Positions 18,328 through 27,902 of a stretch of 64,000 nucleotides of DNA are shown here, one piece after another. Position numbers and translations under genes: made by a program. Numbering within the stretch: position 1 is the stretch's first letter; each line of letters starts with the position of its first letter. Below the pieces are notes generated by a model, which saw only the letters and a list, made by a program, of their open reading frames with translations, did no database searches and had not been told where the DNA came from. The DNA comes from Rhodopirellula sp. GTDB taxonomy: Bacteria; Planctomycetota; Planctomycetia; Pirellulales; Thermoguttaceae. The stretch is from the NCBI GenBank assembly GCA_012728855.1, contig JAAYEH010000495.1:60838-124837 (forward strand), read 5' to 3'.

Positions 18328-18397
18328 GAGTCAAGAGCCAGAGAAGAGACCAGAGCCAAAACGCTCGCAGTTGCTGTTGGCGCAGAACTCTTGACTC
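18328..18397. terminator. Inverted repeat between convergent genes, probable terminator region
   Basis: GAGTCAAGAG (18328-18337) pairs with CTCTTGACTC (18388-18397) between the second barrel gene and sucD, which converge here. The 50-nt loop contains further GAGA/TCTC-rich sequence. No T-run, so function as a bidirectional terminator is inferred from position. Confidence 0.45.
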
Positions 18398-18421
18398 TCC
18401 GCTCTCTTCCGGCCCTTGACG

Positions 18422-19309
18422 CTAGACTCTCGACTCTCGGCCCTTCATCGCTCTCTGCATGGCGGCGCCCATGTCGGCAGGGCTTTCGGCGACGACGATG
18501 CCGGCGGCTTCCAGAGCGGCGATCTTCTCGGCGGCCGTCCCCTTGCCGCCGCTGATGATGGCGCCGGCGTGGCCCATCCGTTTGCCCGGCGGCGCGGTGC
18601 GGCCGGCGATGAAGGCGGCAACCGGCTTGCTGAAGTGCTCCGCGATGAACCGCGCCGCCTCTTCTTCGGCCGTGCCGCCGATCTCGCCGATCATCAGCAC
18701 GCCTTCGGTTCCGGGGTCTTCCTCGAACAGCTTGAGCAAATCGATGAAAGACGTGCCGACGATCGGATCGCCGCCCAGCCCCACGCAGGTCGACTGGCCC
18801 ATGCCCAGGCCACTTAACTGCCACACCGCTTCGTAGGTCAAGGTGCCGGAGCGGCTGATCACGCCGATCGGCCCGCGGCGATGGATGTAGCCGGGCATAA
18901 TGCCGATCTTGCACTGCTCGGGCGTAATGACGCCGGGGCAGTTCGGCCCGATCAGCCGTGAGCCCGAGCGGCGAATGATGTCGTAGACCCGCACCATGTC
19001 GAGCACCGGCGCCCCTTCGGTGATCGCCACGATCGTGCGGATGCCGGCGTCGGCCGCCTCCAGGATCGCGTCGGCGGTGAACGCCGGCGGGACAAAAATC
19101 ATCGTGGCGTCGGCGCCCGTCTTTTCAACCGCTTCGATCACGGTGTCGAAGACCGGCACGCCCTCGATCGTTCCGCCCCCTTTGCCGGGCGTCACTCCGC
19201 CGACGACTTTCGTGCCGTAGGCGATGCACTGCTGCGTGTGGAACTGACCGGCCTTGCCGGTAATGCCCTGACAGAGGACTCGCGTCTGTTGATTAACGAG
19301 GATGCTCAT
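18422..19309 (-). CDS. sucD: Succinyl-CoA synthetase, alpha subunit
   Basis: Converts succinyl-CoA to succinate with formation of ATP or GTP, as partner of SucC; 295 aa. Motifs: QGITGKAGQFHTQQ (CoA-binding), TEGAPVLDMVRV, IGPNCPGVITPEQCKIGIMP, and the phosphohistidine region GRTAPPGKRMGHAGAIISGG. It lies 33 nt after sucC in what looks like the end of a four-gene run with the GTPase and polX. Confidence 0.96.
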   Translation of the reverse strand: MSILVNQQTRVLCQGITGKAGQFHTQQCIAYGTKVVGGVTPGKGGGTIEGVPVFDTVIEAVEKTGADATMIFVPPAFTADAILEAADAGIRTIVAITEGAPVLDMVRVYDIIRRSGSRLIGPNCPGVITPEQCKIGIMPGYIHRRGPIGVISRSGTLTYEAVWQLSGLGMGQSTCVGLGGDPIVGTSFIDLLKLFEEDPGTEGVLMIGEIGGTAEEEAARFIAEHFSKPVAAFIAGRTAPPGKRMGHAGAIISGGKGTAAEKIAALEAAGIVVAESPADMGAAMQRAMKGRESRV

Positions 19310-19342
19310 GGCGACTGCTTGCGATAGGGTTTCGATGTTCGT

Positions 19343-20527
19343 TCAGACGGCGGCGGCCACGACCCGCTTGGCGGCGTCGGTGAGGTCGCTGGCCGTCATG
19401 ATGTCGACGCCGCTGGACCGAAGGATCTCGCGGCCTTGCTCCACCTCGGTTCCCTCCAGGCGAACCACCAGCGGCAGGTCGAGGCCGACCGACTGGTGCG
19501 CCGCCAGGATCGCCTCGGCGATGGTGGTGCAGCGCATGATGCCGCCGAAAATATTCACGAGTACGGCCCGCACGTTGCGGTCGTCCAGCAGGATGCGAAA
19601 TGCCTCGGTGACCTGGTGGACGTTGGCCCCGCCGCCGACGTCGAGGAAGTTGGCCGGCTCGCCGCCGTGGAGCTTGATGATGTCCATCGTGCTCATCGCC
19701 AGCCCGGCGCCGTTGACCAGACAGCCGATGTTGCCGTCGAGCTTCACGTAGCTCAGCCCTTCCTCGGCGGCGCGGATTTCAGCCGGTTCCTCTTCGGCCA
19801 GGTCGCGGAGACCGCCCAGTTCGGAGTGGCGGAACAGCGCGTTGTCGTCGAAGGTCATCTTGGCGTCCAGCGCGAGCAGGTCGCCGTCGGCGGTGACCAC
19901 CAGCGGATTGATCTCGATGAGGCTGCAATCCCGCTCGACGAACACCCGGCACAGCCCCCGCATGAATTTCTCGGCCGAGCGGACACTCGGCCCGGAAAGC
20001 CCCAACCGCCGGGCGAGTTTACGGACCTGGTAGCTCTGCAGCCCCAAATCGGGATGGAACGGCTCGCGAAAGATCAACTCCGGCGTTTCGGCCGCCACCT
20101 TCTCAATGTCCATGCCGCCCTGGCTGGAGGCGATGAGCACGGGCCCGGCCGTCGCCCGATCGACGACAATGCCCAGGTACAACTCCCGTGCGATCCGGCA
20201 GCCCTCCTCCACCAGGACACGGTGAACCGTCCGTCCCTCGGCGGCCGTCTGGATCGTCACCAGGGTGTGCCCGAGAAGATCGCTTGCCACGCGGCGGGCA
20301 TCGGCGGCGGTGCGCACGAGTTCGACGCCGTGTTGCTCGGGATTCTCCTTGATAGCGCCCTTGCCCCGTCCGCCGGCATGGATCTGCGCCTTGACGACGG
20401 CAATCTCACCGCCGAGTTCGTGGAAGGCGTTGACGACCGCGTTGGGAGTGTCGGCCACCATGCCCCGTGGCACGGCGACGCCCGCTTCCGCCAAAACTTG
20501 CTTGGCCTGGTATTCGTGGATTTTCAC
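19343..20527 (-). CDS. sucC: Succinyl-CoA synthetase, beta subunit
   Basis: ATP-grasp nucleotide-binding subunit, 394 aa. It starts MKIHEYQAKQVLAEAGV, has KAQIHAGGRGKG, the metal-binding SLIEINPLV and LALDAKMTFDDNALFRH, and FLDVGGGANVHQV with NIFGGIMRCTTIAEAI. The start codon is GTG, 8 nt after the polX stop; a GAAGG sequence lies about 10 nt upstream within the end of polX. Adjacent SucD completes the enzyme. Confidence 0.96.
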   Translation of the reverse strand: MKIHEYQAKQVLAEAGVAVPRGMVADTPNAVVNAFHELGGEIAVVKAQIHAGGRGKGAIKENPEQHGVELVRTAADARRVASDLLGHTLVTIQTAAEGRTVHRVLVEEGCRIARELYLGIVVDRATAGPVLIASSQGGMDIEKVAAETPELIFREPFHPDLGLQSYQVRKLARRLGLSGPSVRSAEKFMRGLCRVFVERDCSLIEINPLVVTADGDLLALDAKMTFDDNALFRHSELGGLRDLAEEEPAEIRAAEEGLSYVKLDGNIGCLVNGAGLAMSTMDIIKLHGGEPANFLDVGGGANVHQVTEAFRILLDDRNVRAVLVNIFGGIMRCTTIAEAILAAHQSVGLDLPLVVRLEGTEVEQGREILRSSGVDIMTASDLTDAAKRVVAAAV

Positions 20528-20535
20528 CGAACGTT

Positions 20536-22254
20536 CTACCTTCGCGAAAGGAGCTTTTTCAATTGGTTAAGGCTGCGCGTGTTGGCGACATCGGCCTTGG
20601 TCAGCCCGCCGCGCCGGGCCTGGACCACGCCGTAGCGCATGGCCCCCAATCCTTCCATGTTATGCGCATCGGTTGAAATGACAATCGGCACTCCGTAGTT
20701 CTTCGCCGCCGCACAGGCCACGTCGTCCAGATCCAGCCGCTTGGGATGTGCGTTGAGTTCCATGATCTTGCCGTGGTCGCGCGCGGCCTGCAGTACGGCG
20801 TCCAAATCGATTTCATAGGACTTGCGCTCGCCGAGAAGCCGGCCCGTGGGATGGGCGATCGCCGAAACGCAGGGGTTGGCCAGCGCGTCGATCACGCGGC
20901 GGGTGATTTGCTCGCGCGACTGCTTCTGTCCAAAGTGGACACTTGCCACGACCCAGTCCGCTTCGGCGAGCAATTCATCGTCGAAGTCCAATCCGCCCCG
21001 TTCGAGAATATCGACCTCGACGCCCTTGAGGATCGTGAACCCCTTCAGCCGGGAATTGATCCGGTCGATTTCCGCCCACTGGCGGCGCAGCCGAGCGGCA
21101 TCCAGTCCGTTGGCGATCGTCGCGCGGCGGGAATGGTCGGTGATGGCGAGATACTTCAGTCCGCGCTCTCGGGCCGCCGCGGCCATTTCCTCGATCGTGG
21201 CAACGCCGTCGCTCCAGTCGGTATGCGCATGAAGGTCACCGCGGATATCGCTTAGTTGGATCAAGTCGGGCATCTCGCCGGCCGCGGCCCAGGCGAATTC
21301 CTGCCGCGCCTCGCGGAGTTCCGGAGCAAAGCAGGGCAAGTCCAAGGCGGCGTAGACATCCTCTTCCGCCTGCCCGGCGATCCGCTCTTCACCGCGAAAG
21401 ACACCGTACTCGTTGACCTTCAGGCCGCGTCCGCGGGCCATGCCGCGGAGCACAACATTATGTTCCTTGGAACCGGTGAAGTACTGCAGCGCTGCTCCAA
21501 ACGATTCAGCCGGGACGACGCGGAGGTCGACCTGCAACCCCTGGGACAACCGGACCGACATCTTCGTCGATCCACGCAGCAAAACCTCACGGACGGATTC
21601 GAAAGCGCCGAGGCGGTCCATGACCTCCGTTTCGTCGGCGGCGACGACGAGCAAATCGAGATCGCCCACCGTGTCTTTTCCGCGGCGGTAGCTGCCGGCA
21701 AACTCCATTTGCGCGATGGACTGGCACGATTCCAGGTGGGCGCGAAGCGACTGCGCAATCGCATCGGCTTGCGCCCAGAGGAGTCGATTGCCGGCGTCCA
21801 TGGCAATATCGATGTCGCGAAGAATACTCTCTTCGGTCTTGGCCCCGAAGCCCTTCAAGTCGCGAACGCGATGGGCGCGGCAGGCTTCGGCGAGTTCGTC
21901 GAGGCTCGTCACGCCCAACTCGCGATAAATCGTCGCGGCGCGTTTCGGCCCCAGCCCCGGCACCCGCAACATCCCCAGCACGCTCTCGGGTATCTCCGCC
22001 AGCAGTTCGTCGAGCATCGGCACGGAGCCGGTCTCGATCAGCGTGGCGATCTTCTCGGCCAAATCCTTGCCAATGCCGGCAATGTCGGTGAGTTTGCGAT
22101 CCGCATCCGCGGCGACCGTGGAAAGCGGTTCAGAATAGTCGCCGATGGTGCGGGCGGCATTGCGATAAGCCCGGACGCGAAAGGGATTGGCATCCTGAAA
22201 CTCCAGCAGATCGGCAATCCGGTCGAAGACAGCAGCGATTTCAGCGTTGGTCAT
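20536..22254 (-). CDS. polX: DNA polymerase/3'-5' exonuclease PolX (with PHP domain)
   Basis: Bacterial family X polymerase for gap filling in base excision repair; 572 aa, matching bacterial PolX enzymes. The order is an N-terminal helix-hairpin-helix region (AGIGKDLAEKIATL, VPGLGPKRAATIYREL), the nucleotidyltransferase core GSYRRGKDTVGDLDLLV (catalytic Asp pair), and a C-terminal PHP domain with DLHAHTDWSDG, YLAITDHS and STDAHNMEGL. I start it at ATG 22254 (MTNAEIAAVFDRI), 4 nt after the GTPase stop; an upstream in-frame start would overlap that gene. Confidence 0.95.
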   Translation of the reverse strand: MTNAEIAAVFDRIADLLEFQDANPFRVRAYRNAARTIGDYSEPLSTVAADADRKLTDIAGIGKDLAEKIATLIETGSVPMLDELLAEIPESVLGMLRVPGLGPKRAATIYRELGVTSLDELAEACRAHRVRDLKGFGAKTEESILRDIDIAMDAGNRLLWAQADAIAQSLRAHLESCQSIAQMEFAGSYRRGKDTVGDLDLLVVAADETEVMDRLGAFESVREVLLRGSTKMSVRLSQGLQVDLRVVPAESFGAALQYFTGSKEHNVVLRGMARGRGLKVNEYGVFRGEERIAGQAEEDVYAALDLPCFAPELREARQEFAWAAAGEMPDLIQLSDIRGDLHAHTDWSDGVATIEEMAAAARERGLKYLAITDHSRRATIANGLDAARLRRQWAEIDRINSRLKGFTILKGVEVDILERGGLDFDDELLAEADWVVASVHFGQKQSREQITRRVIDALANPCVSAIAHPTGRLLGERKSYEIDLDAVLQAARDHGKIMELNAHPKRLDLDDVACAAAKNYGVPIVISTDAHNMEGLGAMRYGVVQARRGGLTKADVANTRSLNQLKKLLSRR

Positions 22255-22258
22255 GGCT

Positions 22259-23251
22259 CTACATATGTAATTCCACCACGTCTTGATCATTGAGCACGTA
22301 ATCGCCTTTGACGACGGTCCCGTCGTGGACCGCGGCGCCCCAGACTCGGGCGAACTTCAATGCCTCCAAAAAATCTTTGTGAACCTGCCCTGCCATATCG
22401 ATCAGTGTGCTGCCGCGGCGGACGGTAAACGGTCGATCCATGTCCGGCTCCTTGGCCGTCGGCAATTTGCTGTACACCCGCACCACGTCCAACGCCCGAT
22501 ACGTCGTATCGCGGAGTTCTTCCAGGCCGATCCCTTTCTCGGCCGAAATCACGAACTCTCGGAACTCCAGCGGGCAGAGGTCGTGCAGCAACTCCAGTCT
22601 CGCCTCGGCTTCCGGCAAATCGATCTTGTTGGGTACGACAAAGGTCTGCGTGAACGACAGGCCGACGTCTTCTTCGCTCAGATACGACGTTGCCGCCAGG
22701 CGGGTCTTGGTCTGACCGAGATGGTCGAGCACCTCTTGGCACTGCTCGACGCCGTCGTCGCTGCCCAGGTCGACCATCAACAGCGCCAAATCGGCAGCGC
22801 GGATCAGCCCATGCATGTACGGCTCCATGTAGTCGGCTGTAATCGGAGGCGTGTCGATCAACTGTACCATCACGTCCTCCCAGGGCATCATCCCCGGCGA
22901 GGGCGTTTGGGTGGTAAAGGGGTAAGAGGCCACGTCGGGCGTCGCGCGGGTGAGGCTGCGGAGAAGTTGGCTCTTGCCCGCGTTGGGACCGCCAAGAATG
23001 ATCACCGTTCCGGCGCCCTGTCGCGGGATGCGGAAGCCGTGGCCTTTCTTGCCGCTCGTTTTTTCCGTCTGCAAATCGCGTTTTGCCTTGGCGATTCTCG
23101 ACTTCAGCGACGCCTGCAGGTGATCCGTCCCCTTATGCTTGGGGATCTCCTGGAGCATGACCTGCAGGCAGCGGACCTCGTCCTCCAGCGTCGCGGCACG
23201 ACGGTATTCTTCTTCGGCCTTGAGGTACTGGGCTGTCAGGTTGGCTGGCAT
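22259..23251 (-). CDS. DRG/Obg-type GTPase with C-terminal TGS domain
   Basis: 330 aa. The N-terminal coiled-coil-like region (about residues 1-80) is followed by a G domain: G1 ILGGPNAGKSQLLRSL, switch region YPFTTQTPSPGMM, G3 LIDTPPI, G4 NKID. The C-terminal TGS domain (FTVRRGSTLIDMAGQVHKDF) ends at KGDYVLNDQDVVELHM. This is the architecture of archaeal/eukaryal DRG GTPases and a few bacterial relatives, probably ribosome or RNA associated. ATG 23251 is chosen because upstream sequence is not GTPase-like. First gene of the apparent run leading to polX-sucC-sucD. Confidence 0.88.
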   Translation of the reverse strand: MPANLTAQYLKAEEEYRRAATLEDEVRCLQVMLQEIPKHKGTDHLQASLKSRIAKAKRDLQTEKTSGKKGHGFRIPRQGAGTVIILGGPNAGKSQLLRSLTRATPDVASYPFTTQTPSPGMMPWEDVMVQLIDTPPITADYMEPYMHGLIRAADLALLMVDLGSDDGVEQCQEVLDHLGQTKTRLAATSYLSEEDVGLSFTQTFVVPNKIDLPEAEARLELLHDLCPLEFREFVISAEKGIGLEELRDTTYRALDVVRVYSKLPTAKEPDMDRPFTVRRGSTLIDMAGQVHKDFLEALKFARVWGAAVHDGTVVKGDYVLNDQDVVELHM

Positions 23252-23448
23252 GGCAAACTGGAATGGGTCGTTGCGTATTCCCCAAGCAAAGCCTGCCTTG
23301 GCAGGGTCACTGTGAGTGTACTGTCCATCGACTTCACCGGCCAGCCTGAGAGAAAGTGGGGGCTGCCGCCCGCCACCAGAACTACCCAATCTCTACGACC
23401 GGCATCTTTTGTTCAATCAGCATCATCCGCACACCCGATACCTTGGTC

Positions 23449-23549
23449 TAGTAGATCCCGCTTGCCGAGCGGGATCTGTACGCGGCGAGATCCCGTTGGC
23501 GGAATGGAATCTGGCAGCAAGGTTCCACTCGGCAAGCAAAACCTACTAA
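23449..23549. repeat. Second, degenerate copy of the composite palindromic repeat
   Basis: The left end TAGTAGATCCCGCTTGCCGA... (23449-23476) matches the left end of the 6373-6538 element almost exactly and keeps the GATCCCGCT/AGCGGGATC hairpin; the right end (about 23519-23549) is a decayed version of the opposite arm. It lies between the divergent GTPase and TPR genes. Confidence 0.75.
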
Positions 23550-23570
23550 CACAACTATGCGGGGGCGCCC

Positions 23571-24794
23571 ATGCGACTCATTGATCTTCACCGTCTGACT
23601 GGTACGGCCATTCTGACTTTCGTCATCGCCGCAACATCGTTGCTTTCGGAACTGCCCGCCAGCGCAGCCCCCGTGCCCGATTCCGCGGCAAGCGCCGGCC
23701 AAGGCGGCGGCGATTACGATCAACAGCTCAAGGCGGCACTGGCTTTAGAAAAACAAGGACGCCAAGCGGAAGCGTCGGCCATCTACCGAGCGTTGGCTAC
23801 CGACTACCCTCACCGCTACGAAGCCTGCCATCGGCTCGGCGTGCTGGCGGATGGCGAGAAGCAGCATCTGGAGGCGCAGCGATGGTTTACCCGCGCATTC
23901 CGTCTCAACCAGGAAGACCCCGAGCTGTTGGCCGACATGGGCCGATGTCTGTTGCGGCAGGAGAAGTGGGCTTTGGCCGCAGCCGCGTTGGAACGCGCCG
24001 TCCGTCTCGCTCCCGGCGACGCCGAGTCAGAGCGAAACCTGCGCGCGGCCTATGCTCACCTAAGCGCGACGAACCATCTCTCGTCGGAGTCGGCCCGGAC
24101 GCGAGTTCCCGATTCCCAGAGTCCAGCGCCTCCGCGCGTCGAGTTGTCGGCGGAACCCGAGCTGCCGATCGCGTCATCCGCTGCCGTGCGGCCAATGGCC
24201 GCGGACGAAACGGAACGTACCGTTTCCAGCCCGCCAATCGGGCTCGACGTGTCGAGCCGCTCGCAACTGCCGCGAATTATACTGCCCGCCAAACCCTGGC
24301 CGCCGGCAGCAAATCCGGCTGTTGCCGAGAAACCGCCGGCGATGGCGAACCTTTTGGACATTCACTCACCAATTCCCACCGCGACACCCGCGGCGCCGGT
24401 GCGTTTGCAGATCGCTGCTCCCAGTCGGGCGGAGCCCTCCGCCGGTTCTGCGCCGTCTTTTCAACCTGCGGTGACTCCACTCAGGCAGCCGGCGCTGGCC
24501 CGCATGGAAACCAGACGGTCTGAAACCATCGTCCGGAAGACTTCGCTGCAGACCGCTGCCGAGAACGAAATCCCCCGCTCGGAACCCGCAGTATTAAGGA
24601 TGCCGTCTGAAACCTTGGAGCCTCCGCGGACGCTGATGCGAACTCTGCTGCCCGAACCGGGCGACCCCATGTTGCCGGAAAACGTCTACTCAGCGGATCA
24701 ATGGCCGGAGGCGACCGCCGATGCCGGCGCCACGATGATCTCCGACCTGGTAGACGACAAAAAGGGACATTCTGTTCTTACTCAGCAAAAGTAG
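23571..24794 (+). CDS. Secreted TPR protein with disordered C-terminal half
   Basis: 407 aa. A signal peptide (about residues 1-32, AILTFVIAATSLLSELPASA) precedes three TPR-like repeats (residues 45-165: KAALALEKQGRQAEASAIYR, AQRWFTRAFRLNQEDPELLA, AALERAVRLAPGDAESERN). The remainder is Pro/Ala/Glu-rich, low complexity and probably disordered. Role is likely protein-protein interaction in the periplasm; no partner can be named. It starts ATG near a GGGGGC sequence. Confidence 0.75.
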   Translation: MRLIDLHRLTGTAILTFVIAATSLLSELPASAAPVPDSAASAGQGGGDYDQQLKAALALEKQGRQAEASAIYRALATDYPHRYEACHRLGVLADGEKQHLEAQRWFTRAFRLNQEDPELLADMGRCLLRQEKWALAAAALERAVRLAPGDAESERNLRAAYAHLSATNHLSSESARTRVPDSQSPAPPRVELSAEPELPIASSAAVRPMAADETERTVSSPPIGLDVSSRSQLPRIILPAKPWPPAANPAVAEKPPAMANLLDIHSPIPTATPAAPVRLQIAAPSRAEPSAGSAPSFQPAVTPLRQPALARMETRRSETIVRKTSLQTAAENEIPRSEPAVLRMPSETLEPPRTLMRTLLPEPGDPMLPENVYSADQWPEATADAGATMISDLVDDKKGHSVLTQQK

Positions 24795-24830
24795 CATGTC
24801 GACTTCTTTGTACGGCCCTTTTTGATCCCC

Positions 24831-25607
24831 ATGACATCTTCGCTCCGAATCACGCTGGCCTTGCTGTTTTTCGCCTGGATGGTTTTCCTGCCCGTCAACG
24901 TAGTCGCCGGGTTATTGCTGGAGATGACCTGGCTGGCGCGATGGTGGTTTCTTTCCTCGACCGTCTTGTGCCTGACGGCTTGGATGGTGTGGGCTGCGGG
25001 ACGAGGACGCCCTTTGTGTGGATTTGCCCTGGGCATCGCCGCCGGGATGACCCTGGGGATGCTGGCGGACATGTACGGAATCGCACCCCGGGCATGGCGG
25101 TTCGCCGAGACGATGACGGTGATCATGCCGCTGTTTTCGCTGGGCCACGTGGCCTACATCGGCGGATGCCTTCAGGCAGCGGCCCGGCTTGGTCTGAAAA
25201 GCCGTTCGACGTGGGCGGTGTCCCTGGGGCTGTGGCTGATGGTTGGAATTGCAGCTTGGTATCTCGCCACGCGCGACGCAACACAACACGTCGGCCTGCG
25301 ATGGCCATCGTTGGGGTATACCATTCTGTTGGCCTCGACGGCGGGGGCCATGACCGCCCTGGCGGTTCACAACCGCCGCTTCGCTGCGTTGGCGCTGGGC
25401 GGCGCGCTGTTTCTGGCCAGCGACGTCGTTTTGGCAATCCACGTCTTCTACGATGCGCCACGGTACGTCCTGACAACGGCATGGTCCATCTATGGCACCG
25501 GCCAGATGCTGATTGTCTTTGGCGCGGCCCGGGTTGCTCTACGAGAGGGCAATCCAAGTCAGTCGCACCCAACACTTGACGCGGCCGAAATTCCAGTACA
25601 CAATTAA
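24831..25607 (+). CDS. YhhN/TMEM86 family membrane protein (putative lysoplasmalogenase)
   Basis: 258 aa with about eight hydrophobic helices. The conserved family region is visible near the C-terminus: ALGGALFLASDVVLAIHVF, followed by a final helix pattern (WSIYGTGQMLIVFGAARVAL), and MTLGMLADMYGI near residue 75. Known family members hydrolyse lysoplasmalogens; the substrate here is inferred. ATG 24831 is preferred to TTG 24822, neither with a strong ribosome site. Confidence 0.8.
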   Translation: MTSSLRITLALLFFAWMVFLPVNVVAGLLLEMTWLARWWFLSSTVLCLTAWMVWAAGRGRPLCGFALGIAAGMTLGMLADMYGIAPRAWRFAETMTVIMPLFSLGHVAYIGGCLQAAARLGLKSRSTWAVSLGLWLMVGIAAWYLATRDATQHVGLRWPSLGYTILLASTAGAMTALAVHNRRFAALALGGALFLASDVVLAIHVFYDAPRYVLTTAWSIYGTGQMLIVFGAARVALREGNPSQSHPTLDAAEIPVHN

Positions 25608-25716
25608 ATTGATCGGCATTGACTGAATTGGGCCATTGCCGGCTTCTGGGGTGGGTGTGCCGTTGGCCGTCTCGGTTGGTTTTGGGGCATTGGAATCTAC
25701 TTCAGGAGATCATGCA

Positions 25717-26805
25717 ATGTTCAGTTCGCGCGTCGTTCGGCATCGGCGGCGTGGTTTTACGCTGGTCGAGCTTCTGGTGGTGATCGCCATTATCGGCATC
25801 TTGATCGCCTTGTTGTTGCCCGCCGTGCAGGCCGCCCGCGAGGCCGCCCGTCGCTCTCAATGCTCGAACAACCTCAAGCAGGCGGCCCTGGGGTTGCTCA
25901 ACTATGAAGACACGCACAAGACGCTCCCCAACTCGTTCCTCCTCGCCGCAAACTGGAACGCCCAGGTCTGGGGAACGCGAATCCTGCCCTTTATTGAGCA
26001 GCAAGCCATTTACGACCAGTACGACAGCGGGACTCCCTCATTCAATGAGGCGGGCATGGTGGGCTTTTCGCAGACGGTAGCGAACCGGAACCTCGCCCTG
26101 ATTCAAACGGTTCTGTCGGTCTATCTCTGTCCCTCCGCCCCGGGCGATGGGCAGTCGCGGACGTATTCGGGCCAATTGCCGGCAGGCTCGATGGGCAGCG
26201 GCATTCCGCCGATGAATGTAACCTGGCGAAGCGCCCCGTCCGACTACACTCCGACCGTGGCTGTTAATAGAGCTAGGTTCCCTTCCAGCGTCGGCGGGCG
26301 GACGGCCCTTCACGTGGCCGCTTACAGCCCGGCTGACCCGAGTCAATCTTCTTTGTGGGGCGCGCTGGCATCTTACAACGACATTGACGGAACGCGGGAC
26401 CATAGCCGTTTGCGATCGATCACCGACGGTCTCTCGAACACCATTTTGCTCGGTGAGCGGGTGGGAGGGCTGACGGTTTACCGCGGCGGACAGTCTCATT
26501 CCGGCGATACGACCAACTACGGTCCGAACAACGGCGGAGGCTGGGGCGACATACTCAACGGATTCAACTGGGTCTACGGCACTTTGCAGGACGCCAGCGA
26601 CAACAACACCGGGGTACTGGGCCAGGGAACTTGTACCGTCAACTGCACGAACCGGCGCCAAGCCGGCTTCTACTCCTTCCATCCCGGCGGCGCCCAGGTC
26701 GCTCTATGCGACGGCTCGGTGCGGTTCATCAGCGAGACCATCGAGCCCCGTGTCATTGCCGCGGTGATCACGAGGAGCAATGGAGAGGCCGTCGGCCTCG
26801 AGTAA
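25717..26805 (+). CDS. DUF1559 domain protein with pilin-like N-terminal methylation motif
   Basis: 362 aa. RRRGFTLVELLVVIAIIGIL is a prepilin peptidase/methylation motif and hydrophobic helix, followed by LLPAVQAAREAARRSQCSNN, the DUF1559 hallmark. The C-terminus carries the H-x-G box (SFHPGGAQVALCDGSVRFIS). The family is vastly expanded in planctomycetes; these are probably extracellular filament-like or scaffold proteins. AGGAG lies 8 nt before ATG 25717. The following lipoprotein gene is the usual neighbour type. Confidence 0.95.
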   Translation: MFSSRVVRHRRRGFTLVELLVVIAIIGILIALLLPAVQAAREAARRSQCSNNLKQAALGLLNYEDTHKTLPNSFLLAANWNAQVWGTRILPFIEQQAIYDQYDSGTPSFNEAGMVGFSQTVANRNLALIQTVLSVYLCPSAPGDGQSRTYSGQLPAGSMGSGIPPMNVTWRSAPSDYTPTVAVNRARFPSSVGGRTALHVAAYSPADPSQSSLWGALASYNDIDGTRDHSRLRSITDGLSNTILLGERVGGLTVYRGGQSHSGDTTNYGPNNGGGWGDILNGFNWVYGTLQDASDNNTGVLGQGTCTVNCTNRRQAGFYSFHPGGAQVALCDGSVRFISETIEPRVIAAVITRSNGEAVGLE

Positions 26806-26957
26806 CGCCACAGATCGTCTGCCAGACCAGCGGTGAACCGGGATGGGCGTCGATCGTTGCTCCCCGCAAGAAAAGCGAGGGAGTACGACGGCGTGAGCGG
26901 TGCTCCTCCCTGCTCGCATTTACCACCAGCGTCGCTTCTGAAGGATCAGTGAGAGCA

Positions 26958-27398
26958 ATGAACATGCTACGATTGTCGATCATGGCCGGATTGTGCTTGC
27001 TGCTTTGTTCCTGTCAACAGGAGACGAAGCCCGAGGGCGCCGATGCAACGTCTCCCGTCACGGGCGAGGTCTACGTCGACGGCAGCCCAGCGGAAGGGCT
27101 CAGGGTGATCTGCCACGGCGCCGACCCCGACCAACAGTTTCCCACGGTGTCCCTGGCCGTGACCGACGCGGAAGGCAAGTTTGCGTTTGCCACGTACACG
27201 GAGGGAGATGGTCTTCGGGAAGGCGAGTACGTTCTGACTTTCGATTGGCGCGACGGCTATGCGATGGTGTCAGGCACCCCTTCGGGGCCCGACAAGCTGG
27301 ACAATCGGTACAATGCCCCAGGCAAGTCTACAACCCGCTTGACGGTCACTGCCGAGACGCCTGTCGATCTGGGACGGATCGAGTTGACGACAAAGTAG
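26958..27398 (+). CDS. Small lipoprotein with carboxypeptidase-regulatory-like fold
   Basis: 146 aa. The signal peptide ends in a lipobox-like LLLCSC, with Cys 17-19 likely lipidated. The mature part (VTGEVYVDGSPAEGLRVICH, TDAEGKFAFATYTEGDGLREGEYVLTF) fits the beta-sandwich Ig-like/transthyretin-like repeats common beside DUF1559 genes. ATG 26958, 152 nt after the DUF1559 gene. Binding or adhesion role only inferred. Confidence 0.8.
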   Translation: MNMLRLSIMAGLCLLLCSCQQETKPEGADATSPVTGEVYVDGSPAEGLRVICHGADPDQQFPTVSLAVTDAEGKFAFATYTEGDGLREGEYVLTFDWRDGYAMVSGTPSGPDKLDNRYNAPGKSTTRLTVTAETPVDLGRIELTTK

Positions 27399-27556
27399 TG
27401 GCGGAACTCTCCGGCAAGCATCGTCCTTTCTTCTGGAAAGATCGCTGCTTGTCGCGGCGCAACAGGGCAAGGACGCGGCAACCAAATTCGAAAACACCGA
27501 GCGGCGGCTGGAGATCTCCCTGGGTGGGCGGTTGGGGATCTTCCCCGTAGAATTAA

Positions 27557-27902
27557 GGCTCATCTGGGTTTCTTGTGGGTAACAAGTAATGAACAATAGT
27601 TTACATATATAGATGGACTGCCGCAAATTCGCCTGAAAAACCGGCACTTCCATAGAATCCATCGACAACACGCATAGGCCTGCCCGGAAAATCGCAGGCT
27701 CCTGGCAATGCGCTGCAAGACGCGGAACAGAGAAGAGGCACCGGTACTCCGGATGAAAGTACCGGTGCCTCTCCTCTGTTCACGGGTTTCCCGAGCCATG
27801 CGAGATCGCCGGACCATCGGCAGGCGCAGGGATGCACTGGGTGACGACATCTCAACGGACCCGCTATGCACTGTTTTTACCCACAAGAAACCCGGAAGAA
27901 CC
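27557..27902. mobile_element. 346-bp MITE-like element with 26-bp TIRs and 8-bp duplication
   Basis: The left TIR GGCTCATCTGGGTTTCTTGT... (27557-27582) and right TIR (27877-27902) are inverted with three mismatches; the inner 17 bp are perfect. They are flanked by AGAATTAA (27549-27556) and AAAATTAA (27903-27910), a 7/8 match as expected for an 8-bp target duplication. GG ends and 8-bp duplications recall ISL3-family elements. It encodes no transposase. Confidence 0.75.
27725..27781. repeat. Long hairpin inside the MITE-like element
   Basis: GAACAGAGAAGAGGCACCGG... (27725-27748) pairs with 27758-27781 in 23 of 24 positions around a 9-nt loop. The outer stem GAACAGAGAAGAGG recurs at 56265-56336, so the hairpin belongs to a dispersed family. 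Confidence 0.8.
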
